From positions 1,151,629 through 1,215,628 of the forward strand of contig NZ_MU158689.1 of assembly GCF_015209965.1 (NCBI RefSeq): a stretch of DNA of 64,000 nt. The letters run 5' to 3'. Below are positions 33,770-43,293 of this stretch, piece by piece. Each line of letters starts with the position of its first letter. Position 1 is the stretch's first letter. The stretch comes from Sphingobacterium pedocola. Lineage in GTDB: Bacteria; Bacteroidota; Bacteroidia; Sphingobacteriales; Sphingobacteriaceae. The translations under genes and the position numbers were made by a program. The notes under the pieces were generated by a model that was not told the origin of the DNA, ran no database searches, and saw only the letters and a list, made by a program, of their open reading frames with translations.

Positions 33770-35073
33770 AATGTTGTCATTAGACGAATTCCGCCATTGG
33801 TGTAGTCCATATCCGCGCGACGGTATTCTCCAACCGGAATTTTGAAATAAGGTTCTACAGAAACACCGAATTTCTTGCCAATATTTACTTTCTTGCCGAC
33901 AGACATAATGACGAAACCATTAAATCCATTGGAATTCACGTTCGTCTCAGCAGATTTTACAGTACGGGTCACTGCTTGCATACTTTTGGAAACCTGTTCT
34001 CCATTCTCTGGATAGCCATTAGCGAATGTCTCGTTATTAATGTTCTCTACATAATGTGCACTACGCTCTTGGTTTAAGATAGCAGAATAAGAAACACCCG
34101 CAGCTGCATATAGAGACGGATTAAAATTATATTTCATTTCCAACGGAATATCCAAAGATTGCACCCTTCCAGTGACAGCGTTCACATTAGGAAGAACCAT
34201 GCTTGTTTGGAAACTAGCTTTATCTGCGCTTGCTAAAGAGTTCCTTTCAACGCTTACCGAAACGATTTCAGCACTGCTTTCCGAAACGGGATTTTTTATA
34301 ATACCCATTTCATACGTGTTATAAGAAGCTCCCGTACGAAGGCTTATCTTTTTATTTAGGTTATAAGCAACTAACAGACCTCCACCCACACTCATTTTAT
34401 CCGCAGTAGAGTTTGGAGAGACATAGAATCCCATGTCGAACCTTTCGCTGAGCCGCATAGACGATTGATTGGGTCTATTTTCAACTTCTTGTAGACTTAA
34501 ATTTATAGGTGCAGCAGACGAAGCTAATACCATATTGCCTGCAGAGCCCGTCGAACTGAATTGTTTATCATGATATGAGATTGGTTTTATCGTCAACTGT
34601 GTCTTTGGAAGATGTTTATAATTAATTACATCAATTTTATTTTCAACCACTCCTTCGTATTGTTCAGGAATATAAACTAGCTTATTGTTACCTTCAAATT
34701 CGTTAAGATGTGATAGGTTATAGGCATTATCTTCCGAAGTTTGCAGGGTATTTTTTAAATTAGCTGGTACATCTTTTGTCGTTGATTTGGTGCTATTTGG
34801 TGTGTCGGGAAGATGGCTATTATCTTGCATCACAACCGTGTTAACAGTATCCACTGAAACAGGGATATCATTTTTCATCCATAAAGCAGCACCAATACCC
34901 AGTATAATAAGTGCCGCAGCAGCACCTAGCCGATAGTACAGTTTTATATTTGAAACCGAAGCATGTTGTTGGTTGCTTTGAAATTTTTCCCAAGCGCCCT
35001 CCTTGTAACCGCGATCCCGTTGAGATCGTAAACGAGTTACAAGTTCATCTATTATATCTTTATTTTCTTTCAC
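33766..35073 (-). CDS. TM-anchored protein with C-terminal barrel-like domain, partner of an ECF sigma factor
   Basis: 435 residues. A charged N-terminus (1-47) precedes one membrane helix, LGAAAALIILGIGAALWM. A Ser/Asn-rich linker follows, and residues about 200-435 alternate as outer-membrane beta strands do (DMGFYVSPNSTADKMSVGGG, GFVIMSVGKKVNIGKKFGVS, terminal GGIRLMTTF). It lies 12 bp behind the ECF sigma gene, the usual anti-sigma slot. I infer that the N-terminal part may hold the sigma factor while the rest senses the envelope; this is not shown by sequence. Confidence 0.65.
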   Translation of the reverse strand: MKENKDIIDELVTRLRSQRDRGYKEGAWEKFQSNQQHASVSNIKLYYRLGAAAALIILGIGAALWMKNDIPVSVDTVNTVVMQDNSHLPDTPNSTKSTTKDVPANLKNTLQTSEDNAYNLSHLNEFEGNNKLVYIPEQYEGVVENKIDVINYKHLPKTQLTIKPISYHDKQFSSTGSAGNMVLASSAAPINLSLQEVENRPNQSSMRLSERFDMGFYVSPNSTADKMSVGGGLLVAYNLNKKISLRTGASYNTYEMGIIKNPVSESSAEIVSVSVERNSLASADKASFQTSMVLPNVNAVTGRVQSLDIPLEMKYNFNPSLYAAAGVSYSAILNQERSAHYVENINNETFANGYPENGEQVSKSMQAVTRTVKSAETNVNSNGFNGFVIMSVGKKVNIGKKFGVSVEPYFKIPVGEYRRADMDYTNGGIRLMTTF

Positions 35074-35085
35074 TCTACCGTATAA

Positions 35086-35700
35086 TTAAGAATGATGTAT
35101 GTTTTGCAGTTCACTAACTTGATCCATGTATAATTTTCGTAATTTACTTTTCGCACGAGTCAAATAAGTCCGGGAGGTACTTTCAGGCACATTGAGTAGC
35201 TTCCCGATCTCTTCATGCGAATAACCCTCTATTTCATATAAGTTGAAAATAGAACGTTGAATTTCGGGTAGTTCATAAAGCAACTTAAGTATGTCTTGTT
35301 CTTCGAGTTTCGTAGATACCATTACAGCATGATGAACCAATTCTTTATCCGAAACGTCGTCTATAGATTCTATTTCTTTTTTTGCTCTCAACTTATCAAT
35401 TGAGGTATTTACAGTAATTCGGGCTATCCAAGCTTTAAATGTCTTTTCCAACACCTCCTCGTCTTCATGAAAACTAAAAGCTTTTAACTTTCTGAACACT
35501 TTTACAAAAGATTCATTTACGATATCTTCCGCTTCCATTTCTTCCTGTATATATCGGAGAGCCACAGCCATCAAATACCCATAAAACTTTTTATAAATAA
35601 AAGATTTGCTCCGCTCAGTATCTGATACAACGCACTCATCCAAAGCCTTTTTTAAAGACAGCGGTGTGTTTTTTTTTAAGTATTTTGGCAAAATCTTCAC
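35086..35700 (-). CDS. ECF-type RNA polymerase sigma factor
   Basis: 204 residues. Region 2 covers about 30-100 (AEDIVNESFVKVFRKLKAFS contains the 2.2 core-binding motif). Region 4 (about 140-195) has the helix-turn-helix EIQRSIFNLYEIEGYSHEEI followed by GKLLNVPESTSRTYLTRAKS. It directs transcription of an unknown envelope regulon. It is the first gene of a two-gene operon with the TM-anchored partner. Confidence 0.92.
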   Translation of the reverse strand: MKILPKYLKKNTPLSLKKALDECVVSDTERSKSFIYKKFYGYLMAVALRYIQEEMEAEDIVNESFVKVFRKLKAFSFHEDEEVLEKTFKAWIARITVNTSIDKLRAKKEIESIDDVSDKELVHHAVMVSTKLEEQDILKLLYELPEIQRSIFNLYEIEGYSHEEIGKLLNVPESTSRTYLTRAKSKLRKLYMDQVSELQNIHHS

Positions 35701-36047
35701 GCGGGTATTATCCGTTCATTGATTTAAGTTAAGCAATTTATGCTCAATAGCCGAATTTATTACCATACAATCTATATGTTTTTTTAGTAAACGAATTTAT
35801 CTCCCCCTTTGCTACACGCTCCATCATCAATTTTGTTACTATTTTAAATGATAATTATCCTCCTCTTTACCGCTCATTTTTTGTATTTTTAACTAAATAA
35901 AAACCTTGAGCCATGAAACCATCATGATTTTTCAAACCCCGTTAGGCCCCATGAGTACTAACAAGTATTAATTAAACACGAATAAATCACATTGTGGAAT
36001 GAATAAAATCATGATAGATTCGTCACCTTTAAAACAATTTTATACAG
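35701..36047. other. 347-bp intergenic region upstream of divergent sigma factor and stress protein genes
   Basis: No gene is seen. The palindromic octamer ATCATGAT occurs twice (35921-35928 and 36008-36015), and a GAGCCATGAAACCATCATG stretch is partly symmetrical. These could be operator half-sites for the universal stress gene, but nothing matches a known Bacteroidota regulator. Confidence 0.35.
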
Positions 36048-36896
36048 ATGAAAAACATATTATTTTCAACAGACTTCTCTGACGGGGCCAATAATGCCTT
36101 TTTATATGCGTTGCAATTGGCCAATCAATTGGACACCAAATTATACGTCTTATATTCCTATATTACTCCGGTTTTATCTACCACGCATGCCGGCCAGCCC
36201 GAATTATTAGGACAGGTGTATGAGCAAATCGAATTAACAAAATTTGATTATTATAAAAAACAAATCCCACAATTACATAATCTAGCGGAGGAACATAATT
36301 TAGATCATTCCAAAATGGTGTTTTTATTTGAGGAAGGAACTTTAGTAGCAGCTGTAAAGAAATCCGTACAGCAAGAGAATATTGCATTAGTAGTTATGGG
36401 AACCCACGGAGCCACCGGCTTTAGAAAAGAATTTATCGGCACTAACACCGTAAGTGTAATTCGCAATGTCAATGTTCCTGTGCTCGCTATCCCTGCAAAA
36501 GCAATCTATTCAGCGATACAGAAAGTTGCTTTTACTACACTATTTAGAGAAAAAGATCAGAATGCATTAAAAGAGATTCTTGATCTCGCCAAAATCGTAA
36601 ATGCCACAGTTTATTGTACAAATGTGATTACAGAAAGCTCGAATCCTGCAGACGCCTTATTTTATGGCGAATCCTGGCGAAAGCTATTCCCTGATCGCAA
36701 ATTAGAATTCTCATTTTTACAAAATGAAGATACGGTAGAAAATACGATCAATAAATTTATTAAAGAAAATAATATAGACTTATTAGCCATTGTAAAAAGG
36801 AATCGTACTTTCTTCGATCGATTATTTTCATCCAGTTTGACGAATAATCTAACATTTCACGCTGAAATACCTATTTTAGTGTTTCATGAAGAATAA
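36048..36896 (+). CDS. Tandem-domain universal stress protein
   Basis: 282 residues, two UspA folds in tandem. The first (1-147) has ILFSTDFSDGANNAFLYALQ and the ATP-binding VMGTHGATGFRKEFIGTNTV with VPVLAIP. The second (about 160-282) is more degenerate and ends ISILVFH-like (EIPILVFHEE). Only the first keeps a clear G-x2-G-x9-G nucleotide loop. Such proteins support survival under low oxygen or starvation. The stop overlaps the next ATG (TAATG), indicating coupling to the 80-residue gene. Confidence 0.9.
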   Translation: MKNILFSTDFSDGANNAFLYALQLANQLDTKLYVLYSYITPVLSTTHAGQPELLGQVYEQIELTKFDYYKKQIPQLHNLAEEHNLDHSKMVFLFEEGTLVAAVKKSVQQENIALVVMGTHGATGFRKEFIGTNTVSVIRNVNVPVLAIPAKAIYSAIQKVAFTTLFREKDQNALKEILDLAKIVNATVYCTNVITESSNPADALFYGESWRKLFPDRKLEFSFLQNEDTVENTINKFIKENNIDLLAIVKRNRTFFDRLFSSSLTNNLTFHAEIPILVFHEE

Positions 36897-37138
36897 TGGG
36901 CATGGATCATCTAATAAAAAAACTGGAAAAGTCGAAAAGTATCAATGACATAGTCACGAAGTTTACGCTTATTGTAGATGAGAATCAATTGGTTCATGGT
37001 GCATTATTTTTTATTCCAGTAGAGAATAGGGATTATAAAGTAATGATCCCCGCACCTTATCACGAAATTTTGATTGCCGATGTCCTACCGACTTATAAAA
37101 AGATCTTAAATCATAAAGAAGCACTATTACTTAAATAA
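36896..37138 (+). CDS. Hypothetical small protein coupled to the universal stress gene
   Basis: 80 residues; the ATG overlaps the upstream stop by 1 nt, and a second ATG two codons later (MDHLIKKLEK) is an alternative start. The family is not recognised. It is soluble and mixed alpha/beta, with an N-terminal helix KLEKSKSINDIVTKFTLIV and the strand VENRDYKVMIPAPY. The esterase gene follows 3 bp later, so the three genes probably share a transcript. Confidence 0.55.
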   Translation: MGMDHLIKKLEKSKSINDIVTKFTLIVDENQLVHGALFFIPVENRDYKVMIPAPYHEILIADVLPTYKKILNHKEALLLK

Positions 37139-37141
37139 AAC

Positions 37142-37888
37142 ATGAATAAAAATCTAAAAATCTTATTATTATCTATTCTTACATTTGTACTATTTTCTGC
37201 TTATAAACAGGATCAAACAATTACGATATATCTCGTCGGCGATTCTACAATGGCCGATAAAGATAGTACCAAATACCCTGAGAACGGCTGGGGGACACCC
37301 TTTAAATGGTTCTTTTCCAAAGATATTAAAGTAGAGAACCATGCTAAAAATGGAAAAAGCACCAAGTCATTTCTCAACGAAGGTAGATGGAATAAAATAA
37401 AAGAAACACTTAAGGAGGGAGACTATGTCTTTATTCAATTTGGACACAATGACGAAATACCGACGAAAAAATCGGCGACAACACCTGAAGAGTTTGAGAC
37501 GAATTTAACATTGTATATCAATGAAACACGCCAGTTGAAGGCTACACCTATACTCTTAACATCCGTAGCTAGGCGTAGTTTCGAAAATAACCTTTTAATT
37601 GACACCCACAAGGAATACGCCAATATCACGAGAGAAGTAGCTAAAGCGACCAATACCTCAATTATAGACGTTACAACGTCGAGTATGCAACTTTTGAATC
37701 AACTAGGGCCTGAAAGATCCAAAGATCTATTTTTACACTTAGAACCATTACAGAATCCTAATTACCCAAAAGGCGTAGTTGATAATACCCATTTTAATGA
37801 ATTTGGTGCAAGAAGGATAGCGGAACTTGTATTAAACGAACTAAAAACGTTAGACATCCCCTTAACAGATTTTATCGGCTATAAATGA
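37142..37888 (+). CDS. Secreted GDSL/SGNH esterase, rhamnogalacturonan acetylesterase-like
   Basis: 248 residues. An N-terminal hydrophobic signal (LKILLLSILTFVLFSAY) is followed by the SGNH blocks: YLVGDSTMADK with Ser35, NHAKNGKSTKSF, IQFGHNDE and the C-terminal DNTHFNEFGARRIAE carrying Asp and His. Rhamnogalacturonan acetylesterases of this type remove acetyl groups from pectin. No other pectin gene is near, so the true substrate is open. Confidence 0.88.
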   Translation: MNKNLKILLLSILTFVLFSAYKQDQTITIYLVGDSTMADKDSTKYPENGWGTPFKWFFSKDIKVENHAKNGKSTKSFLNEGRWNKIKETLKEGDYVFIQFGHNDEIPTKKSATTPEEFETNLTLYINETRQLKATPILLTSVARRSFENNLLIDTHKEYANITREVAKATNTSIIDVTTSSMQLLNQLGPERSKDLFLHLEPLQNPNYPKGVVDNTHFNEFGARRIAELVLNELKTLDIPLTDFIGYK

Positions 37889-38035
37889 AAGAATATAACA
37901 ATTAACAATTCCTCCGAAATGTGTTTTTCGGCAAGTTCCCTGATACTTGGTTTACTTAGTCCGTAAACAACATGGGCACTATTTTGTTTTATAATGAATA
38001 ATTAAGAATAAAAAATCAACTTATATATCAACACA

Positions 38036-39283
38036 ATGACTAGACTATTAACAGCTTTATTTTTATCATCATCCATTGCGGCGCTGTCTTCTTGCGGTAA
38101 TGGTAGTGAAGCACGGGAAGGCAATACGGATAAAACTTCGACCGATAGTATTTACCCAGCTGTAGAGAAAAACAAACCAAACGCAAATTATCCCCCTGCC
38201 TTTGAGGGCCAAACACGTATTGCGGGAGTCAAAACTACAACACCTTTCGAAGGAAAGGTAATTGCCAAAGGTTTAAAATCGCCATGGGGTATCGCGGTCC
38301 TTCCCGATGGAAGATTTTTGGTTACAGAGAAAGAAGGTGATATGCGTATTGTATCATCTACAGGAGAAATTAGTGAAGGCATAACAGGCATACCCGAAGT
38401 AGCTGCTTCGGGACAAGGAGGTTTGTTGGGACTGACATTGGATCCAAAATTTGAAAGTAACCGAATGGTGTACTGGGTGTTTTCTCAACCTGTCGATGGT
38501 GGAAATTTAACTGCAGTTGCAAAAGGTAAATTATCAGCAGATGAAAAAACCATCGAAGGCGCAACAGTAATTTATCAGGCTGGCCCTGCTCACAAGGGAA
38601 ATTTACATTTCGGAGGTCGTATTACGTTTGATAAAAACGGCCATCTTTTCGTTAGTACCGGGGAGCGTTCGGACAAAGAAACACGTCCGTTAGCACAGAG
38701 TCTAACAGCCGGACTAGGAAAAATATTACGTATCACAACAGATGGTAAAGCCGTAGAAGGCAATCCATTTACTGGACACGCAGATGCTTTACCTGAAATA
38801 TATTCCTACGGACACCGCAATGTACAGGGGCTAGCATTTCATCCAGAGACAGGAGATCTATGGGAGACTGAATTCGGTCCACGTGGGGGCGACGAACTGA
38901 ATCGCGTAGAAATAGGTAAGAATTATGGTTGGCCTACAATTACTTATGGATTGGAGTATAGCGGCAAAGAAATCGGAACCCCTCCTATTCAACAACAAGA
39001 CGGGTTAGAACAGCCTGCATATTATTGGGATCCTGTTTTATCGCCTAGTGGAATCGCTTTCTACACAGGCGCTGCAATTCCCGAATGGAAAAACAGCTTA
39101 TTTATTACCGGTTTAAGCAGCATGCATATTGCCCGTATTGTAATAAAGGATAATAAAGTTGTTGGTGAAGAACGGTTACTCGACCGGGAAGGCGAGCGAT
39201 TTAGAGACATCATTCAAGGTAACGATGATGCACTATATAGTATTACAGATGGGGGTAAACTCTATCGCATCGGAAGTAAATAA
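38036..39283 (+). CDS. PQQ-dependent sugar dehydrogenase-like lipoprotein
   Basis: 415 residues. A lipoprotein signal ends LSSC (Cys20). The six-bladed soluble aldose dehydrogenase (GdhB/YliI) domain begins about residue 65: GLKSPWGIAVLPDGRFLVTE, GGLLGLTLDPKF, HFGGRITFDKNGHLFVSTGE, SYGHRNVQGLAFHP, TEFGPRGGDELN. These carry the usual active-site His and PQQ-contact Arg/His residues. Family members oxidise aldoses in the periplasm with PQQ. No PQQ synthesis genes are seen here. Probably monocistronic. Confidence 0.9.
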   Translation: MTRLLTALFLSSSIAALSSCGNGSEAREGNTDKTSTDSIYPAVEKNKPNANYPPAFEGQTRIAGVKTTTPFEGKVIAKGLKSPWGIAVLPDGRFLVTEKEGDMRIVSSTGEISEGITGIPEVAASGQGGLLGLTLDPKFESNRMVYWVFSQPVDGGNLTAVAKGKLSADEKTIEGATVIYQAGPAHKGNLHFGGRITFDKNGHLFVSTGERSDKETRPLAQSLTAGLGKILRITTDGKAVEGNPFTGHADALPEIYSYGHRNVQGLAFHPETGDLWETEFGPRGGDELNRVEIGKNYGWPTITYGLEYSGKEIGTPPIQQQDGLEQPAYYWDPVLSPSGIAFYTGAAIPEWKNSLFITGLSSMHIARIVIKDNKVVGEERLLDREGERFRDIIQGNDDALYSITDGGKLYRIGSK

Positions 39284-39318
39284 TTAGCTGTCTGTAATGT
39301 GATAACTAATTACTATTA

Positions 39319-39462
39319 GGGGCTGTTCAAAAAAGGTTATCGCCCTTAAAAACGCTTCATTGCGAGGAAGAATGACGAAGCAATCTGCGTTTTTAACATC
39401 GTCAGATTGCTTCACCATCGTCCCTTCGGTTCGCTGATGACGATGTTATGCTTTTTAGCCCC
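39319..39462. repeat. Dispersed palindromic element (copy 2)
   Basis: The interval 39284-39584 has no gene. It holds GGCTGTTCA (39321), TCATTGCGAGGAAGAATGACG (to 39376), an 11-bp perfect stem GAAGCAATCTG / CAGATTGCTTC (39377-39387 and 39403-39413), and a closing AGCCCC (39457-39462). The layout parallels the elements at 27538, 45028 and 46738. Confidence 0.6.
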
Positions 39463-39584
39463 TTTTTTATAAGTTCACCTACCTGTCCCAAACTTCTTAT
39501 TCAATAGTTTGTTATATACTATATAGATAAACAAAATCTCTCGCTTGTCTAAACCTGGGAGGTTAGAACTATAACGCTATAGAT

Positions 39585-40136
39585 ATGAATACGAAAACAA
39601 TAGGTATAGTAGTCGGAAGTTTACGCAAGGAATCTTTTAATAAAAAAGTAGCTCATTTTCTGACTACTGTCGCACCGCAAAATTTAACATTCCAAACCAT
39701 TGAGATCGGCGACTTGCCGCTCTACAATCAGGATTTTGATGAAGAAGGAAGCCCTGAAAGTTATATCCGGCTTCGAAAAGAGATAAAAGCACTCGATGCC
39801 ATTCTCTTTGTCACACCAGAATACAACCGCTCGGTACCCGGTGTATTAAAAAACGCGCTGGACGCTGCTTCACGTCCCTACGGTCAGAATGCGTGGCAGG
39901 GAAAACCGGCTGCAGTTGTCAGTGTTTCGATTGGAAATATCAGCGGATTTGGAGCAAATCACCACCTGAGACAATCCTTAGCATATTTAGATATGCCGAC
40001 AATGCCGCAACCTGAAATGTATCTGGGAGATATTGCCAACAATTTGGACGAACAAGGGAATTTTAAAGATCCTAAAACAATTGAATTCTTAACATCATTT
40101 ATGGATGCCTTTGCGAATTGGATAAATAAATTTTAA
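39585..40136 (+). CDS. NAD(P)H-dependent FMN reductase family protein
   Basis: 183 residues of the flavodoxin-like fold. GIVVGSLRKESFNKKVA is the FMN phosphate loop, ALDAILFVTPEYNRSVPGVL and KNALDAASRPYGQNAWQGKP the conserved central block. Such enzymes reduce FMN, quinones or azo dyes; the physiological substrate is unknown. It follows the repeat element and converges on the DUF3810 gene. Confidence 0.9.
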   Translation: MNTKTIGIVVGSLRKESFNKKVAHFLTTVAPQNLTFQTIEIGDLPLYNQDFDEEGSPESYIRLRKEIKALDAILFVTPEYNRSVPGVLKNALDAASRPYGQNAWQGKPAAVVSVSIGNISGFGANHHLRQSLAYLDMPTMPQPEMYLGDIANNLDEQGNFKDPKTIEFLTSFMDAFANWINKF

Positions 40137-40147
40137 AAAGCATGTCT

Positions 40148-41206
40148 TTATTGCTTCTGTAGTTCCCAGGCCACTACTAATTTGGCCATCATATTATAAC
40201 GCTCCAAACCCTCTGGTTGGTTATTGTGTTTCAGATATCCCGAATAAAAGATAGCTGTGACGCGGTCTACCCATCCTAAATAGCGTTTCCAGAATTCCCG
40301 TTCCTCCAGCAAATCGGCTTTTACCAACGGAGAAAGTTTATTTAGGTAGCTTTTGTATAATTCTTTGTCTTTATATAAAGGCTTTAATAAATATTGGATT
40401 GCCTCATAATAAGCCGAATAGCGATACCAAGCATTCTCATTATTCATCAATTTACGGAAAGCGATGAAATTACACTCGTCTTCGAACCCAATTCCCATTT
40501 GATGCGCTAGTTCATGAATAGTCGTAAAAGGATAAGATTGAATTGGAATATTTTGATTGACGTGAACTTCTTGTGTGAACGGATTAAAATAACCCGTAAC
40601 GGTAAAATAACTCACCAATTCACTAGATAAGGGCATTTTGCTATGAACTTGTGTTTTGGATAGCATCGGTGCAAACAGGTGATCGTTTCGCATCAAACTT
40701 CTTAATTCCTTATTCGCGATTTCTTTCGATTTGGATGATAAATCCAATCCCACGCGCAAATCATTTGCCCGTAAAATATATTTCTCCAACACATGCAAGT
40801 GATCTGCTTGTGAAATATGTGCTACATTCAACTGCATATGCTCCCCCAGAGGCACCCGATAGTAGTTCGTACCCCAACTTACATAAAAATAGGTATAGAG
40901 AAAAAGAATAAATACCGTGAGTTGTAGAATACGGCGGTAGAAAGTAGCATAATTTTTCCGGAACAGCGATTTGATACAAAGAAATAAAAATCCTACACTG
41001 GTAATAATGCAACATCCATAAAAAATATCCCCTACGCTGAATGGTATCCAAGCGAATAAGATAACAGGTAAATAGGAAACAGCAGGATAAAAAATCCTAG
41101 AATAATAAGCCTCTACTCTTTGCGGATCTTGGTTAAATAAATATAAAAAAAGCTGGATTACCAACAGGATTCCAATTGTCCAATAATACCTTTTGTAAGA
41201 CCCCAT
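40148..41206 (-). CDS. DUF3810 membrane protein, putative metallopeptidase
   Basis: 352 residues. Three hydrophobic helices (about 8-26, 40-62, 85-108) precede a large domain. In it lies a zinc-protease-like HELAH (TTIHELAHQMGIGFEDECNF), with a downstream Glu possible as third ligand. The family is named DUF3810 and is common in Bacteroidota; peptidase activity is suggested only by the motif. It lies 28 bp behind the nucleoid-associated protein gene on the same strand. Confidence 0.82.
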   Translation of the reverse strand: MGSYKRYYWTIGILLVIQLFLYLFNQDPQRVEAYYSRIFYPAVSYLPVILFAWIPFSVGDIFYGCCIITSVGFLFLCIKSLFRKNYATFYRRILQLTVFILFLYTYFYVSWGTNYYRVPLGEHMQLNVAHISQADHLHVLEKYILRANDLRVGLDLSSKSKEIANKELRSLMRNDHLFAPMLSKTQVHSKMPLSSELVSYFTVTGYFNPFTQEVHVNQNIPIQSYPFTTIHELAHQMGIGFEDECNFIAFRKLMNNENAWYRYSAYYEAIQYLLKPLYKDKELYKSYLNKLSPLVKADLLEEREFWKRYLGWVDRVTAIFYSGYLKHNNQPEGLERYNMMAKLVVAWELQKQ

Positions 41207-41234
41207 TACTATATATCGATAACTATTATTTTAT

Positions 41235-42290
41235 TTAGCCTTCATTTTCAAAAAAGAGCTTGTAATAATTCATACCCTTATCCTCATCATACCCTTGCTC
41301 AAGATATTCTCTCTTTCCATGTACATAAATATGAAAATTCTTATCCAGTTTAATAACACTTTTATAAGAAGACTGCATTTTTTTAACAGCAGGGTTTGCG
41401 ATGTCAAAATTGGTTTGAAAAGGCATATCAAATTCATCGGCAAGGGATTGTTTATAGTCATCAAACAAACTTGCTGCTTTTGGATTAGCGATCACTTCTT
41501 CTTCGAATTCAGCTTTATCAAATGTTTCTTTTGTCTTGAAATAGTTCATCGACCGATTTAGTAAATCAATTTTATCCGCGGTTTCAAGTTCGAATACTTC
41601 GTCCAATTTCTCATTTACAAAATTTTTATACACCTTCATTAAGTTGCCCGTTTGCTGATAATTGTCATTGCGCGACTTTATTTTTAAAAATTCGTCTTTC
41701 CAATATACAGCCTCAGATTGATTCGTTTGGTCAATTACCAATACCTTATACCCTTCTTCCGACTCATCGTTGATGATAACGACACCTTTATCTAATTTAT
41801 TTATATTAATAGCCTCTCGTTCATAATTCAATTGAAAACCACCCTGTTGAGGCTGTACTTTTAGGTACGTTTCTTTGTTTTCCGATTTGAATATACCGAT
41901 GGCATTGCGCTCCTCACCCTCCATCTGTATATTTTTTAAGGAAACTACATATACCTCTCCCGACTTGATTTTCGGGTGCTCAGACACCTCGTACAAGTGT
42001 TTTGTAACCTGTTGTGAAAATTCGTGAAAGAGAATCTTTTCCTGGAAATATTTATGTGCAAAATGATAGAGTTCGTTTAATTGAAGTTCCTCATTGGGAT
42101 GATAAAATCGATATACTTCATTAGCCTTTGTAAAAGGTTTCATAAAATAGTGCATTAACAGCTCAGGAAGAATCTCATCCTCGGCTAAATCCACTGGATT
42201 ATCAGACAATACGTAAAATTCATCATTGGTTTTATTTCCCACATGATGAATGGATAAGTTTTCAAATACGGCGTCTTGATGGAAAAACAT
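41235..42290 (-). CDS. Nucleoid-associated protein (NdpA/YejK-like)
   Basis: 351 residues. The N-terminal half resembles the 37-kDa nucleoid-associated family (LSIHHVGNKTNDEFYVLSDN ... LLMHYFMKPF) and IGIFKSENKETYLKV; the C-terminal half is helical and polar. YejK binds DNA and is conserved in many bacteria; its role is not well known. The gene is 14 bp downstream of the HDAC-like gene, so the two plus DUF3810 may form one operon. Confidence 0.8.
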   Translation of the reverse strand: MFFHQDAVFENLSIHHVGNKTNDEFYVLSDNPVDLAEDEILPELLMHYFMKPFTKANEVYRFYHPNEELQLNELYHFAHKYFQEKILFHEFSQQVTKHLYEVSEHPKIKSGEVYVVSLKNIQMEGEERNAIGIFKSENKETYLKVQPQQGGFQLNYEREAININKLDKGVVIINDESEEGYKVLVIDQTNQSEAVYWKDEFLKIKSRNDNYQQTGNLMKVYKNFVNEKLDEVFELETADKIDLLNRSMNYFKTKETFDKAEFEEEVIANPKAASLFDDYKQSLADEFDMPFQTNFDIANPAVKKMQSSYKSVIKLDKNFHIYVHGKREYLEQGYDEDKGMNYYKLFFENEG

Positions 42291-42304
42291 ATGTTCTTTT
42301 TTAA

Positions 42305-43210
42305 TTAAAAATTATAAATATCTGTTGCTGTCCGGAACGTTCCGACATGCGCGTTTACAATATCTTTAATGTGAGGCGAATAACCTCCTCCCATACTGAT
42401 TTGAAGGGGTGTTTTTTTGTCAAAGCATGTTTGTAGGATCATTTGATCGCGTTTTCTGACACCTTGAGGTGAAATTTTAAGTTTCCCCAATTTGTCCGTT
42501 TTCAAAATATCCACTCCCGCTTGGTAAAATACAAAATCAGGATTTACTTCCTCAAATAAATGATCTATATGTTGCGCTAAAAGTGTCAAATAATTTTCAT
42601 CCGAGATACCATCTTCCAATGGAAGATCGAGAAAAGAGCGTTCTTTGACAAAAGGAAAATTTTTATCACAATGCATTGAAAATGTAAATATTGCAGAATG
42701 GTTCTGGAAAATATGAGCTGTACCATTACCTTGGTGTACATCGAGGTCAATAATCAGTATTCGATCGGCGATACGATGTATATATAAATAAGCAGCGGCA
42801 ATAGCCTGATCATTCAATAAACAGAAACCTTCTCCAAAATCAAATCCGGCATGATGCGTCCCTCCTGCCGTATTAAATGATATGCCAAATTGTTGTGCGT
42901 ATAAAGCCGACTGAATAGTCCCATCCACAATGTAGCGCTCTCGATCGACCAATCTCCGAGATAACGGAAAGCCAATGCGTCGAATCATCTTCGCATCCAA
43001 TTGCAACTCTAACAAGCTGGTAACATAAGATTCGTCATGTGCCAAACAAATAGCCTCTTTTAAAGCAAGTTGTGGTTCAAAAAAGTTATCAGGCACGACC
43101 AACCCCTCATATAACAATTGTTCCGGGATCAATTCATACTTCAACATAGGAAAGCGGTGACCTTCAGGCAACGGGTGAATATATGCTTTATGATGTGCTA
43201 TTTTTAACAA
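42305..43210 (-). CDS. Histone deacetylase-like amidohydrolase
   Basis: 301 residues of the arginase/deacetylase fold. THHAGFDFGEGFCLLNDQAI carries the catalytic His pair region, ILIIDLDVHQGNGTAHIF the zinc Asp and His, and MGGGYSPHIKDIVNAH the C-terminal Gly-rich loop. Bacterial members deacetylate small amines, acetoin-related or polyamine substrates; histones are not implied. First gene of the possible three-gene run ending with DUF3810. Confidence 0.92.
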   Translation of the reverse strand: MLKIAHHKAYIHPLPEGHRFPMLKYELIPEQLLYEGLVVPDNFFEPQLALKEAICLAHDESYVTSLLELQLDAKMIRRIGFPLSRRLVDRERYIVDGTIQSALYAQQFGISFNTAGGTHHAGFDFGEGFCLLNDQAIAAAYLYIHRIADRILIIDLDVHQGNGTAHIFQNHSAIFTFSMHCDKNFPFVKERSFLDLPLEDGISDENYLTLLAQHIDHLFEEVNPDFVFYQAGVDILKTDKLGKLKISPQGVRKRDQMILQTCFDKKTPLQISMGGGYSPHIKDIVNAHVGTFRTATDIYNF

Positions 43211-43293
43211 AGTGTCCTTTTTTATTCCCTGCGAAAATACAAAGAACTAAATAATTCTTATCTTAGAAATTCGAATAATCGCAATTATTAAAA

